A stretch of 35,246 nucleotides of DNA. Origin: Campylobacterales bacterium (GTDB lineage Bacteria; Campylobacterota; Campylobacteria; Campylobacterales; JAABSR01). Location of the stretch: assembly GCA_011390245.1 (NCBI GenBank), contig JAABSR010000004.1, positions 1-35,246 of the forward strand, written 5' to 3'. The position numbers and the translations under genes are program-made. The stretch's first letter is position 1, and every line of letters starts with the position of its first letter. Below are positions 8,418 through 17,511 of this stretch, piece after piece. Under the pieces are notes generated by a model. The model saw only the letters and a program-made list of their open reading frames with translations. It ran no database searches and was not told where the DNA came from.

Positions 8418-9443
8418 GTGAATCTAAATCAGAGACAACAGGCACAATTTGATGAACTAAGGATGGCAGAGAAGATTGCTATTTTGCTTATCCAATTGGG
8501 CGATGATTTAACAAGTGAGGTATTTACGCATCTTGATGTCGAATCCATAACAGAAATATCAAAATACATTGCCCAATCTACCACTGTTGATAAGACTATT
8601 GCTACTGCAGTGCTAGAGGAGTTTTATGCGATCTTTCAATCAAATCAGTACATCTCAAGTGGTGGTTTGGATTATGCTAGAGAGATTTTATATCGTGTTT
8701 TGGGACCAGAAGAGGCAAAAAAGGTTCTTGATAAGCTTGCAAAGTCAATGCAATCAGCACAAAACTTCTCATATCTCTCAAAAGTTCGACCACAACAGTT
8801 GGCTGATTTTATTATAAATGAGCATCCCCAAACTATTGCACTAATTTTGGCACACATGGATCCAAATGCAGCGGCTGAAACTTTGGGATTTTTTACAGAT
8901 GACCTAAGGGCTGAAATTGCTATTAGGATGGCAAACCTTGGAGATATATCTCCAAATGTGATAAAAAGGGTCTCAACAGTTCTAGAAAATAAACTAGAAT
9001 CACTTACATCTTACAAGGTTGAAGTAGGTGGGCCAAGAGCAGTGGCAGAGGTATTTAATAGACTTGGACAAAAGGCCGCAAAAGCCACAATTGCATATAT
9101 TGAGCAAATAGATGAGCAACTAGCAACTTCTATAAAAGAGATGATGTTTACATTTGAAGATATAGAAAAACTTGACAATAATGCTATTAGAGAGGTTTTG
9201 AAGGTTGCTGATAAAAAAGAGCTTATGCTTGCCCTAAAGAGTGCTCCAGAGGAGCTAAAGCAGAAGTTTTTATCAAATATGTCACAAAGGGCTGGAGAGA
9301 CATTTGTTGAGGAGATGCAGTTTATGGGAGCAGTTAAGGTAAAAGATGTAGAGTCTTCTCAAAGAAAAGTAGTAGAAGCAGTCCAGTCTCTAGCAGAGCA
9401 AGGTGTTATCCAATTGGGTGAAGAAGAGGATATGATTGAGTAG
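8418..9443 (+). CDS. fliG: Flagellar motor switch protein FliG
   Basis: FliG sits beneath the MS ring, contacts the stator and generates torque. The 341 residues cover the FliF-binding N-terminal domain, the middle domain with the conserved EHPQTIALILAHM motif near residue 130, and the C-terminal torque domain with the charged helix around LDNNAIREVLKVADKKELMLALKS. The GTG start follows AGGTAGG. Its last eight bases overlap the fliH start, so FliF, FliG and FliH are made from a coupled message. Confidence 0.97.
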   Translation: MNLNQRQQAQFDELRMAEKIAILLIQLGDDLTSEVFTHLDVESITEISKYIAQSTTVDKTIATAVLEEFYAIFQSNQYISSGGLDYAREILYRVLGPEEAKKVLDKLAKSMQSAQNFSYLSKVRPQQLADFIINEHPQTIALILAHMDPNAAAETLGFFTDDLRAEIAIRMANLGDISPNVIKRVSTVLENKLESLTSYKVEVGGPRAVAEVFNRLGQKAAKATIAYIEQIDEQLATSIKEMMFTFEDIEKLDNNAIREVLKVADKKELMLALKSAPEELKQKFLSNMSQRAGETFVEEMQFMGAVKVKDVESSQRKVVEAVQSLAEQGVIQLGEEEDMIE

Positions 9444-10281
9444 TCAAGAGAAAAATGTCATTAGACAAAAAGGCTCTGATAGACATGTGATCATGAAGTA
9501 TGATTTTAAAGTTATAAACCCTAATGATGTAGTTGATGGGGAGCATGGAAAAGTAGATAAGAATCTAGTAAATGACATTAGTGAGAAAAAAGAGCTTCAA
9601 AAATCAAAACAGATAGATGGCACTCCTCCAAAAGAGCCACAGCAACAACCAGTGCAAGCACAAGAGAGCAGCGGTGTGGATAGTGGTTTGGTAGAAAAAC
9701 TACTCTCAAGGCATGATGATTTAGCAACTGCTCTAGCAAGTATCCAATCTGAGATAAAAAAACAGCAAGCAGAGCTTGAAGATAAGCTAAAGAATGAGAG
9801 AGATAGGGGATATAATGATGGTTATGAAAAAGGCAAGCAAGAGGAGAGGGAGAGATTGGAAGCCTCTGTAGAAGAGAGCAAAAAAAGTTTTGTAGAATCT
9901 ATTGAGCTGGTTTCTAAGGAGAGTGAAGCTTTTGAGGGCAAAATAGATAGCATAGAAAAAGAGCTAAGTGCAATAGCTACTGATATTGCAAAAGAGATTA
10001 TTACTGTTGAGGTAAAAGAGAGAGGCAAAGAGATAGCACTATCTCTAGCAAAGGCTCTTGTGGAGAACCTAAAAGAGGCTACAAAAATAAAAATAAAGGT
10101 AAATCCTGTAGATTTTGAGTATCTAAAATCAAATCTAAGCGAGGATAATAGAATCAAAGTTGAACCTGATAAGGCTATAGCAAAAGGTGGTGTAGTGCTT
10201 TTTAGCGACAAAGGAAATGTAGATGGAAATGTTATGAGTAGATATCAGACACTAAAAAGATCAATACTAGAGTCAAACTAA
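9436..10281 (+). CDS. fliH: Flagellar export apparatus regulator FliH
   Basis: FliH binds and restrains the FliI ATPase and links it to the C ring during type III export of flagellar parts. The 281-residue product has a short N-terminal segment (KYDFKVIN), a proline/glutamine-rich linker (PPKEPQQQPVQ), a long charged coiled coil from about 85 to 175, and a FliH/HrpE-type C-terminal domain ending in a VNPVDFEYL strand and KGGVVLFSDKG. I place the start at TTG 9436, overlapping the fliG stop, with GAGGAT before it. Internal GTG or ATG codons at residues 18 and 20 could give a slightly shorter product. The call rests on position and architecture. Confidence 0.88.
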   Translation: MSSQEKNVIRQKGSDRHVIMKYDFKVINPNDVVDGEHGKVDKNLVNDISEKKELQKSKQIDGTPPKEPQQQPVQAQESSGVDSGLVEKLLSRHDDLATALASIQSEIKKQQAELEDKLKNERDRGYNDGYEKGKQEERERLEASVEESKKSFVESIELVSKESEAFEGKIDSIEKELSAIATDIAKEIITVEVKERGKEIALSLAKALVENLKEATKIKIKVNPVDFEYLKSNLSEDNRIKVEPDKAIAKGGVVLFSDKGNVDGNVMSRYQTLKRSILESN

Positions 10282-10282
10282 A

Positions 10283-12133
10283 ATGGAATCAAAAAAAATA
10301 GATATAAAAATAACCTCTAAAGAGATAAAAGATCTAAGCATTGAAGAGCAAAAAGAGCTCGCAGTAGAGATAAGGGGCAGAATCTTAGAGGTGGTAAGTA
10401 AAAATGGTGGGCATCTTAGTCCAAGCCTAGGTGCTGTTGAGTTGATAATTGGTATGCATGCTGTATTTGATATCAAAAGTGATCCATTTATTTTTGATGT
10501 ATCGCATCAAGCTTATGCACACAAGCTACTTACCGGCAGGTGGGAAAGTTTTGAGAGCTTAAGACAATTTGGCGGAGTTAGTGGCTTTACGAAACCTTGT
10601 GAGAGCGAGTTAGACTATTTTATTTCAGGTCATAGCTCCACCTCCATCTCTTTAGCAGTTGGTGCTGCAAAGGCTATATCTCTAAATGGAGAGAAAAGAG
10701 TTCCTATTGCTCTTATTGGAGATGGCTCTATGAGTGCTGGGATGGTTTATGAGGCTTTAAATGAACTAGGGGATAGAAAGTATCCTGTTGTGATTTTATT
10801 AAATGACAATGAGATGAGCATTGCTGAACCAATAGGTGCAATAAGCAAATATCTCTCTCAAGCACTAGCTGGAAAGTTTTTTCAATCAATAAAACATAGA
10901 GTTGATAAACTTCTTACGCACATGCCAGAGAGTGCAACATATCTAGCAAAAAGATTTGAAGAATCGCTAAAACTTATAACTCCTGGAATTCTTTTTGAAG
11001 AGCTAGGAATCGACTATATTGGTCCAATTGATGGTCATAACCAAAAAGAGGTGATAGAGACGCTAAAACAGGCAAAAGAGTTCGGATCTCCTGTGATAGT
11101 TCATGCTCAAACATTAAAGGGCAAAGGTTATGAGATAGCAGAGGGGCAGCTTGAGCGATGGCATGGAGTAGGTCCTTTTGATGTAGAGAGTGGCAAAATA
11201 CTCAAAAAAAGTTCAATCCAATCACCCACTGAAATCTTTTCGCTAAAACTACTAGAGCTTGCCACAATAAATAAAAAGATTGTTGGAGTGACTGCTGCTA
11301 TGCCTAGTGGGACAGGGCTAACACCTTTGATTGAGAAATTTCCAGATAGATTTTGGGATGTAGCAATAGCAGAGCAACACGCTATAACATCCATGGCAAC
11401 TTTGGCAAAAGAGGGATACAAGCCTTTTGTAGCTATATATTCCACTTTTCTCCAAAGGGGGTTTGATTCTATAATCCATGATGTCTCATTGATGAGCTTG
11501 CCTGTAGTTTTTGCAATAGATAGAGCTGGAATCGTAGGAGAGGATGGAGAGACTCATCAGGGGATTTTTGATATCTCCTATCTTAGGCTTATACCAAATA
11601 TCACTCTACTTGCACCAAGAGATAACCTCTCTTTGCAAAGAGCCATAGAGTTTGCTTCTAATGCAGATTCACCTGTAGCTTTTAGATACCCTAGAGGCTC
11701 TTTTGCTAGTGAATCTTTTGGGGAAGATACTCCTTTTGAGCTAGGAAAATCTCAGATGATAAAAGAGTGCAAAGGTGAAGTCTTGTTTGTAGGCTATGGA
11801 AATGGCGTAGCAAGAGCTTTTGAGGTTTCAAAGAGGCTAGAAAAAAATATCTCTATTTTAGATTTGAGATTTGTAAAACCTCTTGATGAAGAGAAGCTAA
11901 AAGAGCTATCTACAAAATATAAAAGATGGTTTATTTTTAGCGATAGTATAAAAATAGGTGGCGTTAGTTCAGCTATTTTGGAGTTTTTTGTAAAGGCTGA
12001 AATTTTTGGGGTAGAGGTTGTATCTTTTGAGCTAGAAGATGAACATGTTACTCATGGAAACACAACAGATATAGAGAGATATCTTAAAGTGGACATAGAA
12101 TCTTTGACCAAAAGGGTTATTGAAAAACTCTAA
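10283..12133 (+). CDS. dxs: 1-deoxy-D-xylulose-5-phosphate synthase
   Basis: Dxs joins pyruvate and glyceraldehyde 3-phosphate to make DXP, the first step of the MEP isoprenoid pathway and a source for thiamine and pyridoxal. The 616 residues show the thiamine-diphosphate motif GDGSMSAGMVYEAL...LNDNEMSI near 148-180, the transketolase pyrimidine-domain glutamate in VAIAEQHAITSMA near 363, and DRAGIVGEDGETHQG near 413. The ATG lies one base after the fliH stop and has no strong ribosome-binding site, which suggests translational coupling. The gene ends at a good terminator. An isoprenoid gene behind fliH is a known arrangement in Campylobacterota. Confidence 0.97.
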   Translation: MESKKIDIKITSKEIKDLSIEEQKELAVEIRGRILEVVSKNGGHLSPSLGAVELIIGMHAVFDIKSDPFIFDVSHQAYAHKLLTGRWESFESLRQFGGVSGFTKPCESELDYFISGHSSTSISLAVGAAKAISLNGEKRVPIALIGDGSMSAGMVYEALNELGDRKYPVVILLNDNEMSIAEPIGAISKYLSQALAGKFFQSIKHRVDKLLTHMPESATYLAKRFEESLKLITPGILFEELGIDYIGPIDGHNQKEVIETLKQAKEFGSPVIVHAQTLKGKGYEIAEGQLERWHGVGPFDVESGKILKKSSIQSPTEIFSLKLLELATINKKIVGVTAAMPSGTGLTPLIEKFPDRFWDVAIAEQHAITSMATLAKEGYKPFVAIYSTFLQRGFDSIIHDVSLMSLPVVFAIDRAGIVGEDGETHQGIFDISYLRLIPNITLLAPRDNLSLQRAIEFASNADSPVAFRYPRGSFASESFGEDTPFELGKSQMIKECKGEVLFVGYGNGVARAFEVSKRLEKNISILDLRFVKPLDEEKLKELSTKYKRWFIFSDSIKIGGVSSAILEFFVKAEIFGVEVVSFELEDEHVTHGNTTDIERYLKVDIESLTKRVIEKL

Positions 12134-12163
12134 ATCTCTAGTTGAAAGTATCTATTCAAAAAT

Positions 12164-12206
12164 GGGAGGGATTAGCACTTTTTGCTATCCATCCCCTTTT
12201 GTTTTT
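12164..12206. terminator. Bidirectional intrinsic terminator between dxs and sorB
   Basis: GGGAGGGATTAGCA pairs with TGCTATCCATCCC around a CTTTT loop, with one mismatch and one bulge. The stem is followed by TTTTGTTTTT on the plus strand and by ATTTTTG on the minus strand. It can stop both the hisC-dxs transcript and the opposing sorA-sorB transcript. Confidence 0.85.
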
Positions 12207-12221
12207 AATATAAATATAAGT

Positions 12222-12617
12222 CTAATTTTTCCATTCTACTTTTAGAGGTGGTCTTCTATAGACTTTACTAGGAGCATAGTGAGTTGCAAGGTATTCTAAG
12301 ATTATAGGTTCATTTTCACCTAAATCCCACAGGCCTTGAGTTTTTTGCATCCATACAATTCTCTCTTTCCACTTTTGCTTATCGCCCTTGTTTGATGTAA
12401 TAAATGCTGAAGAGTGACATGAAACACAATTTGCTTTTGTCTCTTCAAATCCTTTTGCTATAATCAATCCAGTTTCAGCATCTAATTTACCGCTACTCCC
12501 TTTCGCAGAGGAGGCTTTTGTCTCTTTTTTATCTGTTGTTGTTGCCATTTTTGAGCTACATCCAGCAAATCCCAATATGGAAAAAGCAAGAATCACTGAT
12601 ACCAATTTTTTATTCAT
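12222..12617 (-). CDS. sorB: Monohaem cytochrome c lipoprotein, SorB-type subunit of sulfite dehydrogenase
   Basis: The product carries a single c-type haem site, CVSCH, near residue 67 of 131, and a C-terminal region with WMQKTQGLWDLGENEP that fits small cytochromes paired with SorA. The N-terminus is a lipoprotein signal (MNKKLVSVILAF, lipobox LGFAGC), followed by a low-complexity lysine/serine/threonine linker, so the haem domain is probably tethered to a membrane facing the periplasm. I chose the ATG at 12617 because AAGGA stands six bases before it; the ORF track extends 18 codons too far upstream. It lies 68 bases after sorA and would accept electrons from sulfite oxidation and pass them to a terminal-oxidase cytochrome. 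SoxD is the alternative, but SoxD is normally larger. Confidence 0.78.
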   Translation of the reverse strand: MNKKLVSVILAFSILGFAGCSSKMATTTDKKETKASSAKGSSGKLDAETGLIIAKGFEETKANCVSCHSSAFITSNKGDKQKWKERIVWMQKTQGLWDLGENEPIILEYLATHYAPSKVYRRPPLKVEWKN

Positions 12618-12685
12618 GTATAATCCTTCCTGGCTTAATAAGACAAACCTACTTACTTTGCAGTAGAGCAAGTCTTTTGTATGTT

Positions 12686-14041
12686 TTAAACTACTTTTAT
12701 GGCTATTCTATGGCAAGCATTATTGAGGTATCCTCTTGGATTCCATGCAGGTAGTACCATAGGTTGAGAAACTCCTTTTTCATCTACTGCTCTTGCCCAA
12801 AGTTCATAATAGCCAGTCTGAGGAAATTTCACTTCTGCTTCAAATTTTTGCCATGCAAGTCTATTTTTTGGAGCATATAGTTTTGCTTTTGTCCAAGTAG
12901 CACCATAATCAATAGAGACATGAACCTCTTTTACACTCAAATCACCAGCCCATGCTTTACCTCTTAGAGGAAAACTTTCACCAACTTTTGCACCAACTCC
13001 ACTCTCTGGATATGTTATGATCGATTTTACTGGCATAGATTCTATTACGCACATATCTTTATTATCAACCTTTGTGCCTGGATCAACTGGGTTACAAGGT
13101 ACTCTATAGCTTTGACCTGTCATCTTAGGGCCATCATGCTCTTTATTTCTAACTACTATTCTACTTAGCCATTTTCCACTCGTAGATGCAGGCCAGCCAC
13201 CGCATACCATTCTTAGAGGATAACCATTTTGATAAGGTATATCTTCACCATTCATTGCCCAAGCAATAAGTGATTCATCTTCCATAGCCTTATGAAGCGG
13301 AACACCTCTTGAGATCACCACTTTACTAGGGTCTCCACTTAGATGAACATCAGCACCATAATATCCAACATACACAGCATCATCTTTTAGCCCTACATAC
13401 TCTAGCACATCTTTTAATCTAACACCTGTCCAAGTTGGGCAGCCTATAGCACCAACCTGCCATTGATTTCCTGAAGCTGGTGGATTGAACTCAGCTCTCC
13501 CATTTCCGCCACACTCTATCTGTAACTGATATGTATAGTGTTTAAATTTACTTTTTAGCTCATCTATTGTAAAGGTTACTGTTCTTTTAGTAGATTCACT
13601 ATCTCTACCTGTTGAGTGCTCGTTTGCATCTCCACCAATTGTCAAAACCCACTTTTTAGAATCTGGATTTGCTGGCGGAGCTCCATTATTTCTAATAAAA
13701 AGCTTATCTGCTGGAGTGATGTCATCATCTAGAAGATGTGGTGGCATCTCTGCGTTGATAGGTCTATCATTTAAAACAATCAAACCTGGATGTTTGCCCT
13801 CTATTTTGAAGTCACTATTTGCATTTGCTAAAGCTGCAGGTATTAAACCACCTGGCATCTTGTCTGCAAAAGGTATATTTGAACCAACAGCAGCCATCAT
13901 CGCCAAAAGCCCGCTCTTTTTCAAAAACCCTCTTCTGCTAACAGGATCTACCTCTCTACCCCATACCTCTAGATCTGCCTTTTCTGGATCCTCTGCGTAC
14001 AACTCATGTATGCCTCTGTACTCTTTGTCGTTTTTCCCCAT
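12686..14041 (-). CDS. sorA: Molybdenum-dependent sulfite:cytochrome c oxidoreductase, SorA/SoxC family
   Basis: This 451-residue periplasmic enzyme belongs to the sulfite oxidase family. A twin-arginine signal (SRRGFLKKSGLLAMMAA) is visible at about residues 35-52, meaning export after cofactor insertion. The molybdopterin domain contains IECGGNGRAEF, with the cysteine that ligates molybdenum, and PLRMVCGGWPAS. The C-terminal third is the immunoglobulin-like dimerisation domain (VKEVHVSIDYGATWTKAKL). The N-terminal extension before the RR motif is unusually long. AGGAGA precedes the ATG. The downstream monohaem cytochrome favours SorAB, which oxidises free sulfite, over SoxCD, which acts on SoxYZ-bound sulfur; no soxYZ is in the window. 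Homology cannot fully separate the two by eye. Confidence 0.85.
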   Translation of the reverse strand: MGKNDKEYRGIHELYAEDPEKADLEVWGREVDPVSRRGFLKKSGLLAMMAAVGSNIPFADKMPGGLIPAALANANSDFKIEGKHPGLIVLNDRPINAEMPPHLLDDDITPADKLFIRNNGAPPANPDSKKWVLTIGGDANEHSTGRDSESTKRTVTFTIDELKSKFKHYTYQLQIECGGNGRAEFNPPASGNQWQVGAIGCPTWTGVRLKDVLEYVGLKDDAVYVGYYGADVHLSGDPSKVVISRGVPLHKAMEDESLIAWAMNGEDIPYQNGYPLRMVCGGWPASTSGKWLSRIVVRNKEHDGPKMTGQSYRVPCNPVDPGTKVDNKDMCVIESMPVKSIITYPESGVGAKVGESFPLRGKAWAGDLSVKEVHVSIDYGATWTKAKLYAPKNRLAWQKFEAEVKFPQTGYYELWARAVDEKGVSQPMVLPAWNPRGYLNNACHRIAIKVV

Positions 14042-14068
14042 GAGACTCTCCTATAAAGTAGTAAGTTT

Positions 14069-14093
14069 ATTAATAAATATAATATTTATTAAT
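14069..14093. promoter_or_regulatory. Perfect 11-bp inverted repeat upstream of sorA, candidate operator
   Basis: ATTAATAAATA and TATTTATTAAT form a perfect inverted repeat around a three-base spacer, 28-52 bases upstream of the sorA ATG. On the minus strand the centre reads TATTAT, a plausible -10. A dimeric regulator binding here would therefore sit on the promoter. No poly-T tract with a GC stem is present, so it does not look like a terminator for the RND gene. Confidence 0.55.
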
Positions 14094-14133
14094 CTATGTA
14101 CTATATAAGATTATAACTTAAACTAATACTATA

Positions 14134-17100
14134 TTATTCATCTTTATGGTTAATTTTATTAACAACTGCATACAGAGTAGGCAGATAAAATAGTGTAAGA
14201 ATTGTGCCCCATGCAAGACCAAAACCTAGAGAAACAGCTAATGGCTGTAGCATTTTTGCTTGACCTGAAGGGAAAAATATCAAGGTTGAAAGCCCAACAA
14301 GTGTAGTAATTGATGTCAAAACTATTGGACGAACTCTTATGGCAGCTCTTTTCAATAACTCCTCTTTTGTTTTTGCACTTCTAATAAACTCAAGCATAAC
14401 TATCCCATCATTTATCACAACTCCAGCAAGCCCCAAAATCCCAATGATTGAAGGCATAGTCAGATTTAGTCCCATGATCGCATGGCCAATAGCTACCCCT
14501 AGAAGAGAAAATGGGATAATTGAAAGAATCATAAAAGTATATTTAAAAGAATCAAACATAAATAGAAGCGATAAAAACATCAAAAATAGAGCAATAATAG
14601 ATGCAACAAGCATATCATTCTTCATCCTCTCTGTTTGCTCTTGCTCGCCTCCTAGAGTAACCTCTATACCCTTTTTTGATGCTATTTTTTCTATTGTAGG
14701 CTTTAGTTTTTCTATCACCTCCATAGAGGTAATACTGCCCGCTTCTACAAAGCCAAAGAGACTTTTTTGTTTCTCTCCATTTTCTTTAATAATCTTCTCA
14801 AAACTTACAACCTCTTTTAAGTTTATAACATCTATAACCCTAACCACCTTTCCATCTTCTAACATTATATTTATATCTTTGAAGTTTTCAAAGCTATCTT
14901 TGTTGATGCTCTCGGTTACTATCTCTACAATCCCAGAGTCATCAAAGGTTTTTGCTTTTGAGCTTGATAGATAGAGTGAGCTTAGAAATTTTGCTAGATA
15001 TGCTTCTGAGATACCTAGAGATTCTCCATATTGGTTTATCTCTATTTTTAGCTCAGGGATACCTATTTTTGCATCATCTCCAATATTTACTACCCCCTCT
15101 ATCTTTGAGAGTTCTTCTCTTAGGAGGGCAATATTTTGATTTAAAAGTTCATCATCGTTTGATTTTAGTTTTATCTCTATATCCTTTTTTACCACCCCTG
15201 CTCTTTGACCCTCTATATTTAGCTCTTCTAGGTCTAATCTCTCTTTAAATCCACTCAAAAGAGCTTTGATTCTACTCTCTAGCTCAAAGGTTTTGACATC
15301 TCTAATCTTCTCTTCATTCTCAAAATCAAAAGATAGAATTGGTGTAATATACTTATCAACTATGTTTTCGCCAATGGATTCATAAAGCTCTACAAATATG
15401 ACAAACACATTTTGTGCACTCTCTCCATCATTATCACTTCCGCTCATCCTAAAACCAGATACTGCAGTGGTTGATTTGATAAAAAGCTCCTCTTTTCTCT
15501 CCAGTAGTGCTCTCTCTATCTCTTTGACAAGCTCATGTGTCTCTTCAAGCTTTATTGATGGGTCAAATTTTCCATTTATATAGATAGTGGTGCTATCAAA
15601 TGGTGGAAAAAACTGAAATTTTAGTGCTTTAAATCCAAAAACTGTGGCAAGTGGAATAAAGATAAGAAAAAAAATAAGAGTAATATTTTTGTGAATTAGT
15701 AGCCTATTTATGATTTTTTTGTATAGATTGTTTACCTTATCCCAGCTTAGAGTTTTGGATTCTTTTTTCAAAAGATGTTTTGCATGTGTTGGTAAAAAGA
15801 AAAAAGATTCTATCAAAGAGGCGATTATCAAAATAGATATAGCAATAGGTATCATCTTGATAAACTGACCCATCTCCCCACTAAGAAGTAGCATTGGAAT
15901 AAAGGCAAACATAGTGGTAAGTGTAGCCATGACAACAGGCATAATAACCTCTTTTGCTCCAGTAAGTGCCGCCTCTTTTGGTGGCATACCCTCCTCTATA
16001 TGTCTTTGAATGTTTTCAGAGACAATAATCGCATCATCAACTAAAACGCCTATAGCTATAAGTGCCCCAAGGAGCGAGACCATATTTATTGTGTTTCCAC
16101 TTAGATTGAAAAATATCAAACCTATCACAAATGAGAATGGAATCCCAGCTGCTACAACTATAGATATCCTTCCATTTATAAGAAAATACATAAGTATGCT
16201 TACAAGCAAAAAGCCTAGAGCGATATTTGAGATAACTGTATTTAGCCTATTTTCTATATATACAGATGTATCAGAATATGGTTTTATGCTGACATATTGA
16301 AGTTCACTCTCTAAATCATTAAGCATATTTTTAACCACTCTGCTTAGTTCAATAGAGTTACCTTCTTCATCTTTTGAGATATTTATATTAAATGAATTCT
16401 CTCCATTGAAACTAGAGATAGTATCGCCCTCTGGATATCCTATGGAGACTTTTGCAATATCTTTAAGCCTTATCCTTTTGCCCTCAACACTAAGAAAGCT
16501 ATTTTCATATTCGCTCTCTCCAACCTTGCCATAAGTTGTAGATAAAAAGAGGTGTTTTCCCCTCTCTTCAATTTTTCCTATTGGATATATATATGATAGA
16601 TTTGATATTGCAGAGATTACGCCATTTTTGGAGAGGTTGTAGGCATCTATTTTTTTTGTGTTCAGCTCTATTTTTATCTCTTTATCAGATTCTCCATATA
16701 GGGCTATATCTGTTAGGTGTTCTATTTTTGAGAGTTTTGTTTTTATATCTTTTGCTATGGAGAGAAGCTCATCTTTTCCTAGCTTACCTGATGCAATTGA
16801 AACTTGCATAAGTGGTATTTTACCCTCAAGATGGGTAGCTATTGGCTCATCCATATCACTTGGAAAATCCCTTTTTACCTTAGAGATAGAATCCTTTATC
16901 TCTCTTAGGATATCATCCTTATCAGCTCTCTCTTTGAGTGTGATAACCATGCTAAACATGCCTGATTTTATTGATGATTCTACTTTTGTGATACCTGAGA
17001 TATTTTTGATCTCATCCTCTATATTTGTAACGGCAATCTTATCTAGATTGTCTGCACTTGCTCCTGCGTATGAGCCAGAGATCATTATTTTATCTAGATT

Positions 17101-17214
17101 CATTGTAGGAAATATCTCTTTTGGTATGACAAGATAGGAGTAGATTCCAGCAATAAGTAGAAAAAGAGCCATCACATAATTTAGTCTAGATCTATCTAAA
17201 AAAAACTCAATCAT
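14134..17214 (-). CDS. RND-family efflux transporter (AcrB/HAE1-like)
   Basis: The protein of about 1026 residues is a full-length inner-membrane RND pump. There is one N-terminal TM (NYVMALFLLIAGIYSYLVIPKEIFP), a large periplasmic loop, a cluster of TMs around 330-480 with the proton-relay motif GVLVDDAIIVSEN, a second loop, and a second TM cluster near 850-1020 with VVINDGIVMLEF. I prefer the ATG at 17214 over GTG at 17220 because AAAGG is six bases before the ATG but touches the GTG. It follows ftsL by nine bases. No membrane-fusion protein or outer-membrane channel is nearby, so its partners and substrate are unknown. The vicinal aspartates fit drug/organic-solute (HAE1) rather than a specific metal assignment. 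Confidence 0.88.
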   Translation of the reverse strand: MIEFFLDRSRLNYVMALFLLIAGIYSYLVIPKEIFPTMNLDKIMISGSYAGASADNLDKIAVTNIEDEIKNISGITKVESSIKSGMFSMVITLKERADKDDILREIKDSISKVKRDFPSDMDEPIATHLEGKIPLMQVSIASGKLGKDELLSIAKDIKTKLSKIEHLTDIALYGESDKEIKIELNTKKIDAYNLSKNGVISAISNLSYIYPIGKIEERGKHLFLSTTYGKVGESEYENSFLSVEGKRIRLKDIAKVSIGYPEGDTISSFNGENSFNINISKDEEGNSIELSRVVKNMLNDLESELQYVSIKPYSDTSVYIENRLNTVISNIALGFLLVSILMYFLINGRISIVVAAGIPFSFVIGLIFFNLSGNTINMVSLLGALIAIGVLVDDAIIVSENIQRHIEEGMPPKEAALTGAKEVIMPVVMATLTTMFAFIPMLLLSGEMGQFIKMIPIAISILIIASLIESFFFLPTHAKHLLKKESKTLSWDKVNNLYKKIINRLLIHKNITLIFFLIFIPLATVFGFKALKFQFFPPFDSTTIYINGKFDPSIKLEETHELVKEIERALLERKEELFIKSTTAVSGFRMSGSDNDGESAQNVFVIFVELYESIGENIVDKYITPILSFDFENEEKIRDVKTFELESRIKALLSGFKERLDLEELNIEGQRAGVVKKDIEIKLKSNDDELLNQNIALLREELSKIEGVVNIGDDAKIGIPELKIEINQYGESLGISEAYLAKFLSSLYLSSSKAKTFDDSGIVEIVTESINKDSFENFKDINIMLEDGKVVRVIDVINLKEVVSFEKIIKENGEKQKSLFGFVEAGSITSMEVIEKLKPTIEKIASKKGIEVTLGGEQEQTERMKNDMLVASIIALFLMFLSLLFMFDSFKYTFMILSIIPFSLLGVAIGHAIMGLNLTMPSIIGILGLAGVVINDGIVMLEFIRSAKTKEELLKRAAIRVRPIVLTSITTLVGLSTLIFFPSGQAKMLQPLAVSLGFGLAWGTILTLFYLPTLYAVVNKINHKDE

Positions 17215-17223
17215 GCTCACCCT

Positions 17224-17511
17224 TTAAAATTCTATATCTGTCACTAGATGTTTAAACTTCATATCTTCTAGCTCTTTTTTTAGCTTTTGATTCTCTTCTA
17301 TTAGGGTGGCTTCTTCTATTTGGAGTCTGTATATATCTTTGCTCAAAAAATATATGTTGTTTCTAAGATAGATTTTTGGCCCAAAAATCGCTACAGCTAA
17401 AAATAGCAGAGCAAACATGATAAGTAAAAATTTTGGCTCTAAATTGCCCTCTTTTTCTCTAAAATCATCATACTCTTCTAATAGTTGCTCTTTATCACCT
17501 ATGTTGCTCAA
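17224..17511 (-). CDS. ftsL: FtsL/DivIC-like septum protein
   Basis: This 95-residue bitopic protein has a cytoplasmic N-terminus of about 27 residues, one TM segment (FLLIMFALLFLAVAIFG), then a short periplasmic coiled coil (IYRLQIEEATLIEENQKLKKELEDM). This is the architecture of FtsL, which bridges FtsQ/FtsB and FtsW/FtsI at the division site. Sequence conservation in the family is too low to be decisive; the position directly after rsmH, as in most bacteria, supports the call. Its TTG start overlaps the rsmH stop by four bases (TTGA) with a GAGGA site before it. No ftsI or mur genes follow here; an RND pump does. Confidence 0.78.
   Translation of the reverse strand: MSNIGDKEQLLEEYDDFREKEGNLEPKFLLIMFALLFLAVAIFGPKIYLRNNIYFLSKDIYRLQIEEATLIEENQKLKKELEDMKFKHLVTDIEF

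Noticed and set aside
12222-14041. Assignment as soxCD
   Set aside because: The cytochrome has one haem and only 131 residues, and no soxYZAB genes are nearby; SorAB fits better, though SoxC cannot be fully excluded by eye.
14339-14974. 211-codon plus-strand ORF inside the RND gene
   Set aside because: It is antisense to a full-length, well-conserved pump; the composition mirrors the real frame and no ribosome-binding site or domain is seen.
16658-17137. 159-codon plus-strand ORF antisense to the RND gene
   Set aside because: A shadow ORF, serine- and isoleucine-rich as expected from reverse reading of this AT-rich coding sequence.
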